DNA of 64,000 nt from the NCBI GenBank assembly GCA_905221605.1, contig CAJNDS010002330.1, positions 150,441-214,440 on the forward strand, read 5' to 3'. Positions 40,101 to 51,200 of the stretch are shown here, in pieces. The stretch is from Symbiodinium natans (lineage: Eukaryota; Sar; Dinophyceae; Suessiales; Symbiodiniaceae). Position 1 is the stretch's first letter. Each line of letters starts with the position of its first letter. A program made the translations under genes and the position numbers. The notes under the pieces are model-generated. The model made no database searches. It saw only the letters and a list, made by a program, of their open reading frames with translations, and was not told the origin of the DNA.

Positions 40101-43100
40101 GATTGTGGGTTTTTGGTTCTCATGCTTTCCTTCTTCATTTTATGTGCCCGATGTGGTTTAGGCATGGTGAGTGTTTACGCGAGAGCCACGTACCACCCTC
40201 CTCGGGCCAAGGTGTGCAAGCGCCCGTGGGTTTCTGGGATCCAGCAGGATTCACAAGCGATGGCGATGCCCAGGAGTTCTATCGCCGTCGAGTGGTGGAG
40301 ATCAAACACGGCCGAGTGGCCATGCTAGCGTGCGTTGGATATATCGTCCAAGAGTTTGTTCGCTTTCCGGGCTTTCTTTCTCCATCGACTGATCTGAAAT
40401 TTGCTGACATTCCCAATGGCCTTCAAGCCGTGACCGTCGTCCCAGCAGTCGGCTGGTTTCAGTACACTGTGTTCTGTGGTCTCTGCGACTTGTGGATTGC
40501 GGACCAGCGTCCTACCAACCCTCCGGGCAAGCTGCAGACGCGCCTGTTCGGCGAGGAGGCCCTCAACTACGACTACGGCTTCTTGGGCATTCCCGCGTAC
40601 CTGGGCGGAAAGCCCGTCGAGGATGCAGAGCTCAAGCAGAAGAAGCTGCCGCGGCCTCAGCAAAATCGAGTATGACGCCTACCTTGCCATGCTGCAGATA
40701 GGTTCCACGAATAAGTGACAATTAGTAACTAGATGTAGCTGGCCATACCCGAGTTGGTGATGCACAGAGCAACGCATGCCGCCCTCTGCGGAAGTCGCAG
40801 AGCAAGGGAAGTTTCAAGAGCATTGTGCACTTCCCCTGAGGAACGCTGAGCTGGCCAACGGACGACTTGCAATGATGGCGATCATTGGCATGTTTTTCCA
40901 AGATGGTCTCACAGGCTCAGCATGGGGTGACTGGGCCAACTACACGGAGTCGCCTCTTCGTGCATTCGAAAGCGAATTGGGTGTGCAAGCGCCCGTGGGT
41001 TTCTGGGATCCAGCAGGATTCACAAGCGATGGCGATGCCCAGGAGTTCTATCGCCGACGAGTGGTGGAGATCAAACACGGCCGAGTGGCCATGCTAGCAT
41101 GCGTTGGATATATCGTCCAAGAGTTTGTTCGCTTTCCGGGCTTTCTTTCTCCATCGACTGATCTGAAATTTGCTGACATTCCCAATGGCCTTCAAGCCGT
41201 GACCGTCGTCCCAGCAGTCGGCTGGTTTCAGTACACTGTGTTCTGTGGTCTCTGCGACTTGTGGATTGCGGACCAGCGTCCTACCAACCCTCCGGGCAAG
41301 CTGCAGACGCGCCTGTTCGGCGAGGAGGCCCTCAACTACGACTACGGCTTCTTGGGCATTCCCGCGTACCTGGGCGGAAAGCCCGTCGAGGATGCAGAGC
41401 TCAAGCAGAAGAAGCTGCCGCGGCCTCAGCAAAATCGAGTATGACGCCTACCTTGCCATGCTGCAGATAGGTTCCACGAATAAGTGACAATTAGTAACTA
41501 GATGTAGCTGGCCATACCCGAGTTGGTGATGCACAGAGCAACGCATGCCGCCCTCTGCGGAAGTCGCAGAGCAAGGGAAGTTTCAAGAGCATTGTGCACT
41601 TCCCCTGAGGAACGCTGAGCTGGCCAACGGACGACTTGCAATGATGGCGATCATTGGCATGTTTTTCCAAGATGGTCTCACAGGCTCAGCATGGGGTGAC
41701 TGGGCCAACTACACGGAGTCGCCTCTTCGTGCATTCGAAAGCGAATTGGGTGTGCAAGCGCCCGTGGGTTTCTGGGATCCAGCAGGATTCACAAGCGATG
41801 GCGATGCCCAGGAGTTCTATCGCCGACGAGTGGTGGAGATCAAACACGGCCGAGTGGCCATGCTAGCATGCGTTGGATATATCGTCCAAGAGTTTGTTCG
41901 CTTTCCGGGCTTTCTTTCTCCATCGACTGATCTGAAATTTGCTGACATTCCCAATGGCCTTCAAGCCGTGACCGTCGTCCCAGCAGTCGGCTGGTTTCAG
42001 TACACTGTGTTCTGTGGTCTCTGCGACTTGTGGATTGCGGACCAGCGTCCTACCAACCCTCCGGGCAAGCTGCAGACGCGCCTGTTCGGCGAGGAGGCCC
42101 TCAACTACGACTACGGCTTCTTGGGCATTCCCGCGTACCTGGGCGGAAAGCCCGTCGAGGATGCAGAGCTCAAGCAGAAGAAGCTGCCGCGGCCTCAGCA
42201 AAATCGAGTATGACGCCTACCTTGCCATGCTGCTGATAGGTTCCACGAATAAGTGACAATTAGTAGCTAGATGTAGCTGACCATACCCGAGTTGGTGATG
42301 CACAGAGCAACACATGCCCCCCCCCCCCCCCTGCGGAAGTCGCAGAGCAAGGGAAGTTGCAAGAGCATTGGTCACTTCCCCTGAGGAACGCTGAGCTGGC
42401 CAACGGACGACTTGCAATGATGGCGATCATTGGCATGTTTTTCCAAGATGGTCTCACAGGCTCAGCATGGGGTGACTGGGCCAACTACACGGAGTCGCCT
42501 CTTCGTGCATTCGAAAGCGAATTGGGTGTGCAAGCGCCCGTGGGTTTCTGGGATCCAGCAGGATTCACAAGCGATGGCGATGCCCAGGAGTTCTATCGCC
42601 GACGAGTGGTGGAGATCAAACACGGCCGAGTGGCCATGCTAGCATGCGTTGGATATATCGTCCAAGAGTTTGTTCGCTTTCCGGGCTTTCTTTCTCCATC
42701 GACTGATCTGAAATTTGCTGACATTCCCAATGGCCTTCAAGCCGTGACCGTCGTCCCAGCAGTCGGCTGGTTTCAGTACACTGTGTTCTGTGGTCTCTGC
42801 GACTTGTGGATTGCGGACCAGCGTCCTACCAACCCTCCGGGCAAGCTGCAGACACGCCTGTTCGGCGAGGAGGCCCTCAACTACGACTACGGCTTCTTGG
42901 GCATTCCCGCGTACCTGGGCGGAAAGCCCGTCGAGGATGCAGAGCTCAAGCAGAAGAAGCTGCCGCGGCCCCAGCAAAATCGAGTATGACGCCTACCTTG
43001 CCATGCTGCTGATAGGTTCCACGAATAAGTGACAATTAGTAACTAGATGTAGCTGGCCATACCCGAGTTGGTGATGCACAGAGCACCTGCAGAAGTCGCA

Positions 43101-43394
43101 GAGCAAGGGAAGTTGCAAGAGCATTGGTCACTTCCCCTGAGGAACGCTGAGCTGGCCAACGGACGACTTGCAATGATGCCTAGTAGTAGAGTAACCTTTT
43201 TGGGGTAGTAGAATCCCCTTAGAATCCCAAAGGTGAACCTTTATTTCCCCCAGCTTACTGGACAACTAAGGATGGCGATCATTGGCATGTTCTTCCAAGA
43301 TGGCCTCACGGGCTCAGCATGGGGTGACTGGGCCAACTACACGGAGTCGCCTCTCCGTGCGCAGGCCTGTCTCAGCCTAAACCCTAAACCCTAA
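37137..43394 (+). CDS. Chlorophyll a-c light-harvesting polyprotein precursor (four LHC units)
   Basis: Likely exons: 37137-37176, 38527-38600, 38997-39092, 39746-39794, 40212-40647, 40841-41416, 41610-42185, 42386-42961, 43142-43174 and 43271 to about 43,394. Phases agree at every junction. The presequence starts MAAKTSAIVLATGG and continues LAAATAFVAP (signal peptide then FVAP), an Arg/Ser/Ala-rich transit region, and a second hydrophobic stretch AALLAVAAAGARKAR, typical of dinoflagellate class I plastid targeting. Each mature unit is 192 residues with ELGVQAPVGFWDP, helix 1 VVEIKHGRVAML and helix 3 NAELANGRLAMMA (ExxH/NxR chlorophyll ligands), then SPLRAFE. SPLR linkers are where such polyproteins are cleaved. 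The product binds peridinin/chlorophyll in thylakoids. The C-terminus is uncertain: after SPLRAQ the frame runs into CCCTAAA and a TAA, or another exon follows. Confidence 0.85.
37199..37475. repeat. Telomere-like array with CCCTGAA variants
   Basis: About 38 heptamers; CCCTGAA units cluster at 37,345-37,405, showing local spread of a variant. Confidence 0.9.
38109..38285. repeat. Minisatellite ACTGGGCAAGGTC + T-run
   Basis: Seven copies of ACTGGGCAAGGTC separated by T-runs of varying length. Lies inside LHC intron 1. Confidence 0.88.
38527..38600 (+). CDS. LHC exon 2: FVAP motif
   Basis: Reads LAAATAFVAPRTGAPQLRSS, ending HAE|GCTGGG (GC donor) or six bases later at a GT; both are phase 0. 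Confidence 0.65.
38997..39092 (+). CDS. LHC exon 3: transit peptide, second hydrophobic segment
   Basis: After CCCGAG it reads AARAPTAAGCLSS, then AALLAVAAAGARKAR. Possible GC donors at 39,087 or 39,093, both phase 0. Confidence 0.55.
39119..39258. repeat. Decamer array GGGGTTTATA
   Basis: Fourteen copies of TTTATAGGGG with few changes, a variant outgrowth of the heptamer; lies in LHC intron 3. Confidence 0.92.
39746..39794 (+). CDS. LHC exon 4: start of mature protein
   Basis: After CATCAG it reads AHGKSAVTLRAFETELG, ending CTGG|GTGTCG in phase 1. Exon 5 completes Gly and continues VQAPVG, as in the internal units (AFESELGVQAPVG). Confidence 0.7.
39795..40211 (+). other. LHC intron 4
   Basis: GT donor, GGCCAAG acceptor before G. 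Mostly unique with short TTTAGGG-like pieces. Confidence 0.55.
40212..40647 (+). CDS. LHC exon 5 (unit 1)
   Basis: VQAPVGFWDPAGFTSDG through ELKQKKL, with helix 1 EIKHGR. Ends CT|GCCGCG, a GC donor in phase 2; the read-through frame would stop at TGA 25 bases later. Confidence 0.85.
40841..41416 (+). CDS. LHC exon 6 (end of unit 1, start of unit 2)
   Basis: Exactly 192 codons. Joined to exon 5 it makes KKL-NAELANGRLAMMA, the third LHC helix, then FFQDGLTGSAWGDW, SPLRAFESELGVQ and the next unit. Confidence 0.87.
41610..42185 (+). CDS. LHC exon 7 (end of unit 2, start of unit 3)
   Basis: 192 codons, same borders as exon 6 (CCCTGAG|G ... CT|GCCGCG); translation identical to exon 6 as far as I can read. 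Confidence 0.87.
42386..42961 (+). CDS. LHC exon 8 (end of unit 3, start of unit 4)
   Basis: 192 codons with the same borders and protein. The preceding intron contains the C homopolymer and lost the CATGCCGCCC form seen in the first two introns. Confidence 0.87.
43142..43174 (+). CDS. LHC exon 9a (unit 4, helix 3 start)
   Basis: Encodes NAELANGRLA then is interrupted within a Met codon by the 96-bp insertion; in the other units this point is uninterrupted. Confidence 0.75.
43175..43270 (+). mobile_element. Introner-like insertion forming a new intron in LHC unit 4
   Basis: 96 bp absent from the three sister exons. GATG occurs at both junctions (43,175-43,178 and 43,271-43,274), a probable 4-bp target duplication. 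Removing GATGCC...AACTAAG (GA donor, AG|G acceptor) restores GCA ATG ATG GCG exactly. The 3' ~45 bp matches the intron end at 7,490-7,532 in an unrelated gene. Confidence 0.7.
43271..43394 (+). CDS. LHC exon 9b (end of unit 4)
   Basis: MAIIGMFFQDGLTGSAWGDW through SPLRAQ, then diverges from the internal units and reads into CCCTAAA to a TAA at 43,392. The true C-terminus may lie at or just after SPLRAQ, or in a further exon not identified. Confidence 0.65.
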
Positions 43395-46300
43395 ACCCTA
43401 AACCCTAATCCCTAAACCCTAGACCTTAAACCCTAAACCCTAAACGCTGAACCCTGAACCCTGAACCCTGATCCCAAAACCCTCAACCCTCAACCCTAAA
43501 CCCTAAATCTTGTACCCGGAAAGGTGTTCGGAATCAATGCAGTTCGGGTCTCAGAAGGCCCCAAAGGCCCGAGGCTAAAACCTTGTGCCTTCATGCTCGG
43601 GGTGAGGGTTTTAGGAGGCCCTAAGCCCTGAGACCTTCCATACGAAGCCCTGAACCCAAACCAGTCACCTCCAAGCAAATCCTTACCTACCCCTAAGCCC
43701 CAGGGCCCTCAACCCTAAACACTAAACCCTAAACCCTAAACCCTAAACCCCAAACCCTAAACCCTAAACCCTAAACCCCAAACCCCAAAGTCCCATGTCC
43801 TCTCCCTAAATGCCTTGCGCAGGCATGAGTTGCCAGGCCACTGGGCAGTCTCTAAGGCTTCAGGCTTCAGGCTTCAGGCTTTAGGGTTTAGGGTTTAGGG
43901 TTTGGGGTTTAGGGTTTGGGGTTTAGGGTTTGGGGTTTAGGGTTTGGGGTTTAGGGTTTGGGGTTTAGGGTTGGGGGTTTACGGTTTGGGGTTTAGGGTT
44001 TAAGGGTTTTTAGGGTTTCGGGGGCCCTTTGAAGGTTTAGGGGTTTGGGGTTTAGGGGTTCGACTCCTGAGCAGGATGCAGCCAAGCCCTCTAAACCTCA
44101 CCCCCAAATCCTGAACTTGCAGCTCAAACCATAGGGTTTCGGGTTTAGGGTTTAGGGTTTGGGGTTTGGGGTTTCGAGTTTAGGGTTTGGGCTTCGGGGT
44201 GGTCAAGTGCCCTTCTGAGGCAGTGCCAGAGTGACGAGGGGAGGACCTTCAAGAGGTAGCCTGCAAATCTTTGAGACTTCAAGACTTCGAGAGCCACTGC
44301 TTGCATTACCTAAGCCCTGCACCCTAAACCAGAAAATCCTAAACCCTAGACCCTAAACCCAAAACCCCCGAAGCCCTAAAGCCCTTTGAGGTTATTGTGC
44401 AGGAGGGGCCTACTCTTCCTAGCGTCTTGAAACGCTGAGTCCCAGCACTGCTGCGAATCTCAACCCGAAAGCCCTAAACCCCCAGAACACCTGGACTTCG
44501 AAACCACAAGTCCTAAATCCCTAAACCCTAAAGCCTAAACCCTAAACCCTAAACCCTAAACCCTAAACCCTAAACCCTAAACCCTAAACCCTAAACCCTA
44601 AACCCTAAAGGTTTTGGGTTTAGGCGAGAAACCCGAAACCCGGAACCCAGAAGTCCCTAGACGCAAGAAAGCCCGGCGCGAAGTCTTCGGTCGAGAAAAC
44701 CCGATGGGGAAACCCGGGCGTCATGCCAGCGAGGCATTTTTCGTAGCAGGGCCTCCCAAGTTACGAGTCCTAAACCCTAAGCCCTAAGCCCTAAACCCTA
44801 AACCCTAAACCCTAAACCCTAAACCCTAAACCCGAATCCTTAAAGGCTGAAGCCCTGAAAGCCCCAAACGCCCAAGAACGTCAAACTCTAGACTCCGCAG
44901 AACTTCAACCCTTAAACCCTGAAAGCCGCCTCCTAAAGATCTAAGCCTACAGCCCCAAGCCCTAAACTAGCCGGGCCCGTGATATTCTATGTTTCCCTTC
45001 TAGGGGTTTCAGAAAGTCATATTGAGCAGTACATTTAGGCTTTAGGGTTTAGGGTTTAGAGTTTAGGGTTTAGGGTTTAGGGTTTAGGGTTTAGGGTTTA
45101 GGGTTTAGTGACAGGGGCGACCCGACCTCGAAAAGCTGCTTTGGGGGTCCAGGTTCTACTGCGACCGCATCGAGTTAGAGGTAGACTGCACTCCAGAGCA
45201 CCGAAAAGCCCAAACCCTAAACCCTAACCCTACACCCTAAACCCTAAACCCGTTTCCGTAACCCTAAACCCAAAACCCTAAACCCCAAACCCTAAACCCT
45301 AAACCCCAAGCCCTAAACCCTAAACTCTTTACCCTGAACCCCCAGACTCGTTAAGTCCCTTAAATGCCCTGAGTCCCGGTCCTTTCGGCGAAGTCTTTCC
45401 ACGAGAGCCCCCCTCACAAGGCCAAGGACGCCATGGGGCGCTTGGGAATCGGATAGCTGGGTTTAGGGTTTAGGGTTTAGGGTTTAGGGTTTAGGGTTTA
45501 GGGTTCAGGGTTTAGGGCTAGGGCCCTGAAGTACAGGTTCGGCTCCCCATTTTTGCTTCTTGCACCTGTGGTGCCAAATTTATTGGCCGGATCGGCGGGA
45601 GATTTGGGAACTATTCAAACCCTAAACCCTGAGCCCCAAACCCCAAACCCGAAACCCGAAACCCGAAACCCTAAACCCTAAACCCCAAACCCCGAACCCT
45701 AAACCCCAAACCCTAAACCCTAAACCCTAATCCCACCCAGCCGGCAGAAGGTGATTTTTCTCTCAGGCTACGGCGTTGTGGCCGAAAGGGTGTCCTTGCA
45801 CAGTTCCTGGGTCAGACCTGAGGGTTGAAAGTCCCTAAACCCTAACTTTAAACCCTAAACCCTAAACCCTAAACCCTAAACCCGAAACCCTAAACCCTAA
45901 ACCCTAAACCCTAAACCCTAACCCGAAACCCTAAACCCTAAATCCTAAACCCTAAACCCTAAACCCTAAACCCCGAACCCCGAACCCCGAACCCCGAACT
46001 CCGAACCCTAAACCAGTTCAGAGTGTTCGGGATTCAGGGTGCTAAGGGCTCAGGCGTGAGGGTTTGGAGCGCAAAGTATTTGAGAGTTTCCGGGAGCGCT
46101 GGGTGTGGGATGCAGGGTTGAACCCTAAAACCCTGAACCATAGACCCTAACCTTAAACCTCAAACCTTAAGCCCTAAACCCTAAACCTTCAACCCTAAAC
46201 CCTAATGTCGAGTCTCCAGGTTGATGAAGGATGCCTCAGTACTTCTAGTGCTCATTTTGAAGCCTTCACGCGCCTCTTCTTGTGCCTCAAGCTAGCCAGC

Positions 46301-46404
46301 TGCTGTGTAGCTACTCGGGTAGCATAGCGCTGGACTCAAATCACTTTTGCTACCGCAAAGTTCTCCCGCGCCCTTCGTGCGGTGCCCAGGTTTGCATATG
46401 AGCT
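43395..46404. other. Heptamer arrays and small islands 3' of the LHC gene
   Basis: Arrays at 43,725-43,790, 43,880-43,995 (alternating TTTAGGG/TTTGGGG 14-mers), 44,530-44,608, 44,790-44,835, 45,045-45,108, 45,465-45,510, 45,600-45,730 and 45,840-46,015 (with CCCCGAA variants). Island 45,165-45,190 reads FYCDRIELE after GGTCCAG and before GTAGAC, and island 45,762-45,830 reads YGVVAERVSLHSSWVRP after CTCTCAG. Both may be microexons of another gene. Island 46,205-46,400 is unexplained. Confidence 0.4.
43880..43995. repeat. Alternating TTTAGGG-TTTGGGG 14-mer array
   Basis: Six or more strict alternations of TTTAGGG with TTTGGGG. This is a higher-order dimer that random drift of a heptamer array would not give, so it implies amplification of the 14-mer. 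Confidence 0.88.
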
Positions 46405-46545
46405 GCATGGAGGTTCATGGTACTTTTTAGCCATTAAAGCTGTACTTGTTACTGTACTTATAACCATATTAGGGCACTTAAGGGGCTTGTAAGTGGGTTA
46501 TAAGTACAGTTATGATTGGTTAATAAGTACCATGAACCTCCAAGT
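46405..46545. mobile_element. MITE-like element, copy 3
   Basis: About 140 bp with termini CATGGAGGTTCATGGTACTT and AAGTACCATGAACCTCCAAG. The interior shares AACCATATTAGGGCACTTAAGGGGCT with copy 1 and is about 35 bp longer. Confidence 0.75.
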
Positions 46546-48207
46546 GGAGCATGCGTGGCCTCCGCTCTGGCATAGTCTTACAAGTCTTTCAAAGATGGGT
46601 AGGACTGGTTTAGTGGTTGGGGTTTAGGGTTTAGGTTTTAGGGTTTAGGGTTTAGGGTTTAGGGTTATTCTGTTGCACAGCTCGGAAGATACAGGGTTTA
46701 GGGTTGCAAGCCCAAGTCAATCTTCCCAGTCACCGCAACACTGTGCACATGTGTGATTGCTGAGGGCACTGTGGCTCTGCTACCAAGCCCGAAGCCCAAA
46801 GCCCAAAGCCCAAAGCCCTAAACCCTAAACCCCTAAACCCTAAGCCCTAAACCCCAAAACCTAAACCCTAAACCCTAAACCCTAACCCCTAAACCCTAAA
46901 CCCCAAACCCTAGACCCTAAGCCCTAAACCCTAAACCCTAAACCCTAAAACCCTAAACTCCTAAACCGTAAACCTTAAGCCCTAAACGCCAACCTATAGG
47001 TTGGCCACGTCGAAGAAGACATGGCGTACATGGCAGGGGCTCCTGGGGGGGGGGGGGTGTTCTTGGAGGTTTCGCGGTTAGGGTTTAGGGTTTAGGGTTT
47101 GAGGTTTAGGGTTTGGGGTTGTGGGTTTAGGGTTTAGGGTTTAGGGTTTAGGGTTCAGGGTTTAGGGTTTAGGGTTTAGGATGTAGGGTTTGGGGGACTT
47201 ACCGAGAGATCAGCCTGAGGCCCAAACATTCCACAAACCCTGAACTCCGATATCGTTAAACCCGAGACCCTAAACCCTAAACCCCTTAACCTAAACGCCT
47301 CAAGCCCCGTCTTTAAGGGATACGAAAAGGGAGCTCCCTAGAAGGTTCCCGCTAATGTGCCCTCATACAGCCCCCAGGAGCCCCTTGCGAGGGTCACTCC
47401 TTCAGCCCCCACTTAATCTCTTCTTGTCTTGCGGGTTTAGGGTTTAGGGGAATCCTCACAACTAACTCAGGGTTTAGGGTTTAGGGGAATCCTCACAACT
47501 AACTGTCCGACAACCCTGAGCCCTAAACTCCAAACGGACCCAGAAGCCCCAAACTGTAGCCCGCAACCCGAAGCCCGGTGTTTAAGGTTGAGGAACCGGC
47601 CTGTGCAAGATGCCGGAACCCTAAACCCTAAACCCTAAACCCTAAACCCTGAACCCTAAGCCCTAAACCCTAAACCCTAAACCCGAAACCCTAAACCCTA
47701 AACCCTAAACCCCAAACCCCAAACCCCCAAACCCCAAACCCCAAACCCCGCCACAACGCTCAGACCCCACCTTGCCGCCTCTAAAGGGCTTGTACTGGTT
47801 CTACTGATCTCAGTACCTGTGCCGCGATAGCGGAAGCAAAACCTCATTTCTCTAAAGTAACATGATTCAAAAGGTGCCAAACTTTATTCAGAGAACTAAT
47901 TACCCATATCGACCCGTCCCCTCAACCCCCCCCCCCCACCTACTTTTATTATTGTTTTCTTGCAATGTAACCGGGGTGGCTTAACATGAGGGTAAGGAGA
48001 TGGATTGTTTTGAAACATCCGTAGCTGGTCCATCTATAGCTGAAGCCCTTAAATCCCAAACCCGAAACCCTAAACCCTATACCCTGAACCCTAAACCCTA
48101 AACCCTAAACCCCAAACCCTAAACCCTAAACCCTAAACCCTAAACCCTAAACCCTAAACCCTAAACCCCAAAGTCTGGGAGAGACTGGCCTCTCTTTGTC
48201 TGCAGAG
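46546..48207. other. Arrays and islands without a supported gene
   Basis: Arrays at 46,815-46,990, 47,075-47,190, 47,620-47,755 and 48,060-48,170. A 40-bp direct repeat (GGGTTTAGGGTTTAGGGGAATCCTCACAACTAACT) lies at 47,432-47,505. Islands at 46,560-46,610, 46,690-46,790, 47,290-47,430 and 47,755-48,045 show no clear coding. Confidence 0.4.
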
Positions 48208-51200
48208 GGCCCAACCACCGTCTTCGTGGCCGCGGCGGCTCCGATGAATGCGATGCCGCCGAATCAGATGATGCGCCTTTGGCCAGACTTGGGGTTTGGG
48301 GTTTGGGGTTTAGGGTTTAGGGTTTAGGGTTTAGGGTTTAGGGTTTAGGGATGAGATGGTCTACGGGCTACCTTCCAGAAACGGTTCAGGGTTTAGGGTT
48401 TTAGGGTTTGGGCTTTAGGGGTCAGGGCCAGGGTTGAGGGTTTAGGGACAACGAGAGGAAGCAAAGCCCTTTGTACACAAATCTGAACCCCACAAAGAAG
48501 TTCCCGAATTCTAAGCCCGAAGCCCTAAATCCTGAAACCCCAAACCCTAAACAGTAAACCTTCAACCCTAAGCCAGCCGCCCTAAACATTTCCGAAACGC
48601 CCTGAATACCCTACTCAAAGTACCCTCCCTCAACATACCCTCAACATACCCTCAGCATACCCTTAACGATACCCTCAACAGACCCTCCACCCTAAACCCT
48701 AAAACCCTAAGCCCAAAATACCCTAACGACCCTAAACCCTAAACCTAGACCCTAAACCCTAAACCCTAACACCCAAGCACCCGAACACCCAAACACCCTA
48801 ACACCCTAAACCCCTAAGCCCCCTAAAGCCCTAAACCCCTAAAACCTTAAAACCCTAAACCCCTAAACCCCTAAACCCCAAAACCCCTAAACCCCTAAAC
48901 CCCTAAACCCCTAAACCCCTAAACCCCTAAACCCCTAGACCCCTAGACCCCCTACACCCCTAGACCCCCTAAACCCCTAAACCCCTAACCCCTAAACCCC
49001 TAAACCCCTAAACCCCTAAACCCCTAAACCCCCAAACCCCTAAACCCCTAAACCCCTAAACCCCTAGACCCCCTACACCCCTAAACCCCTAAACCCCGGA
49101 ACCCCGAAACCCCTAAACCCCTAAACCCTAAACCCTAAACCCTAAACCCTAAACCCTAAAACCCTAAACCCTAAACCCCAAGCACACCCCGAGGTACCCT
49201 CAACCCATGGGCTTCATCCCAGTCATGGCCCCGCCACCGCCCGGCTCTCGGGCACGAAAGTGGGCACCGCCAGCTTTAGGGGCTTTCTGTAGGGGTTTTT
49301 GTAGGGTTCTTGCAAGTTTTTTTAAAAATGTTTTTTTAGGGAGTCTTTGTGTTTTTTTTTCAAGGGTTTTTATAGGTGGTTAACAGGGCTTCATAGGGTT
49401 GTTATAGGGCTTTTCGCGTTTTTCACAGGGCTTACAGGGGTTTGGGGTTTGGAGGGTTTAGGGTTTGGGAGGGTTTCGGGTTTATGGTTGCGGTTTAGGG
49501 GTTTAGGGTTTATGGTTGCGTCCTAAACCCTAAACCCTAAACCCTAAACCCTAAACCCTAAACCCTAAACCCTAAACCCTAAACCCTAAACCCTAGACCC
49601 TAAACCCTAAACCCTAAACCCTAAGTCCCGCAACCCGAAACCCTAAATCCCGAAGCCCCACACTGCGAGGCAGATGGTGCCCGAGGCCGCAGGGAGCCAG
49701 CCAAGTGCCTGCAGCATGGCGCCCAATTCGTTACGGTTTTTGGTGTTTAGGTTTAGGGTTTAGGGTTTAGGGTTTAGGGTTTAGGGTTTAGGGTTTAGGG
49801 TTTAGGGTTTAGGGTTTAGGGTTTAGGGTTTAGGGTTTAGGGTTTAGAGTTTAGGGTTTAGGGGTTTAGGGTTTAGGGGTTTAGGGTTTAGGGTTTAGGG
49901 TTTAGGGTTTAGGGTCTAGGGTTTGGGGTTCTAGGGCTGCTTTGGGGTGACTGAGTGGGCTTGAATCCTATCTGACAGGATTATCCATTCGACTAGATAT
50001 TCGTATGTATGTCTTCATGTATCTTGGTACATTCTTTACGTGTATATATGTAGGTATATGAAGCAAGGTTTATATTACTGCTATTGGTGAGTGTATATAA
50101 GGCTCCTTTTTAATGTTGGTGAGTGTATATACCTGGTGTCCTTTTGGGGGTACAAGAAATATATACCCTACTTCATATGCTTTTCATTTTGCTCAATATG
50201 AGTGCATGCTACAGCTTTTGGAACTTACCAAATCGACTCTTGTACCTCTAGTACGTTTTTTGAAAACCCTTAGCTGTTTGAGTTTAGGGTTCAGGGTTCA
50301 GGGTTCAGGGTTCAGGGTTCAGGGTTCAGGGTTCAGGGTTCAGGGTTTAGGGTTTAGGGTTGGAAATCTCATATTTTCAATTCCAGATTCAAGATATTTG
50401 AGATATTCAAAAAACTTACAGAATCGATATGCATTCAATATTCTCTGAGACATTCAGAATGATTAGATATTCGAAATTAATTGATCCAAAATATTAAATG
50501 CAGAATGTTTTTGAGACTTAATACTCTTGAGTTTCATTCATAAAAAACTGACAACCTCATATTCGCAATTCAAATTGAACAATTATATCTAATGATTTTG
50601 GATTCACTTCATTCTCTATATTATTGAAATCTCATATTTCCAATTTCAATGGAATTGAAGTTCTGAAATATTCAAAGATATCCTCAATTATATGAACTCA
50701 ATATTCTATAAGGGTTTTGAATCATAGGAAAACCAAAATCTCATGAAACCAAGGAATAATCTGGAATATTTGATTGATTTGCTAATTTGAATTTTTATCA
50801 ATCCAAATATATTTAGAAACCTCATATTTTCAATTCCATACCCAAGATATTGGAGATATTCGAAAAATGCAGAACCGATATACATTCAATATTCTATGAA
50901 GCATCCAGAATGATTCAAAATATTAAATGCAGAATATTTATGAGAATTGATAATTTTGGTTTTCATTCACAATAAAAATACTAGCCGCTCCCGCGACGAA
51001 GCCTGTCCCTCACCTTAGGCGAGTACGCTGCTGTTGTCAGTTCTGCTCGCCGTCGTGCAACCAGAGCGTCTCTGCGTGCGACATATTAACGTACGTCTGA
51101 GAACACAACTGTGTATAGAGCAGAGCTTGCCACAAAAGGGCTCCAAGACATCCATACACCAAACCTAGAAGTCGATGCTGAGGCCCCCCGCCCATGGCCA

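Larger units (their letters stand above)
40212..43362 (+). repeat. Tandem 769-bp exon-intron units of the LHC gene
   Basis: The 576-bp exon and 193-bp intron repeat with a period of 769 bp. The third intron is longer (200 bp, with a C homopolymer near 42,317-42,332) and the fourth shorter (180 bp). Exons differ by a handful of mostly silent bases (e.g. GTCGAG/GACGAG at 40,290), showing very recent duplication or gene conversion. Confidence 0.93.

Noticed and set aside
40103-40675. LHC unit as a stand-alone 190-codon gene starting upstream at 40,103
   Set aside because: The N-terminal part before GVQAPVG is intron-like; the upstream exon at 39,746-39,794 supplies the conserved AFETELG in phase.
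40776-41444. Separate 222-residue LHC proteins starting MPPSAEVAEQ and ending PQQNRV
   Set aside because: Start and end lie in the 193-bp repeated intron; splicing CT|GCCGCG to CTGAG|G restores the conserved KKL-NAELANGR helix 3 and a 192-residue period.
46307-46344. tRNA-like segment (TAGCTACTCGGGTAGC, then GCGCTGGACTCAAATC)
   Set aside because: Resembles a D arm and anticodon arm, but the anticodon stem does not pair and no B box or acceptor stem follows; chance or a relic.
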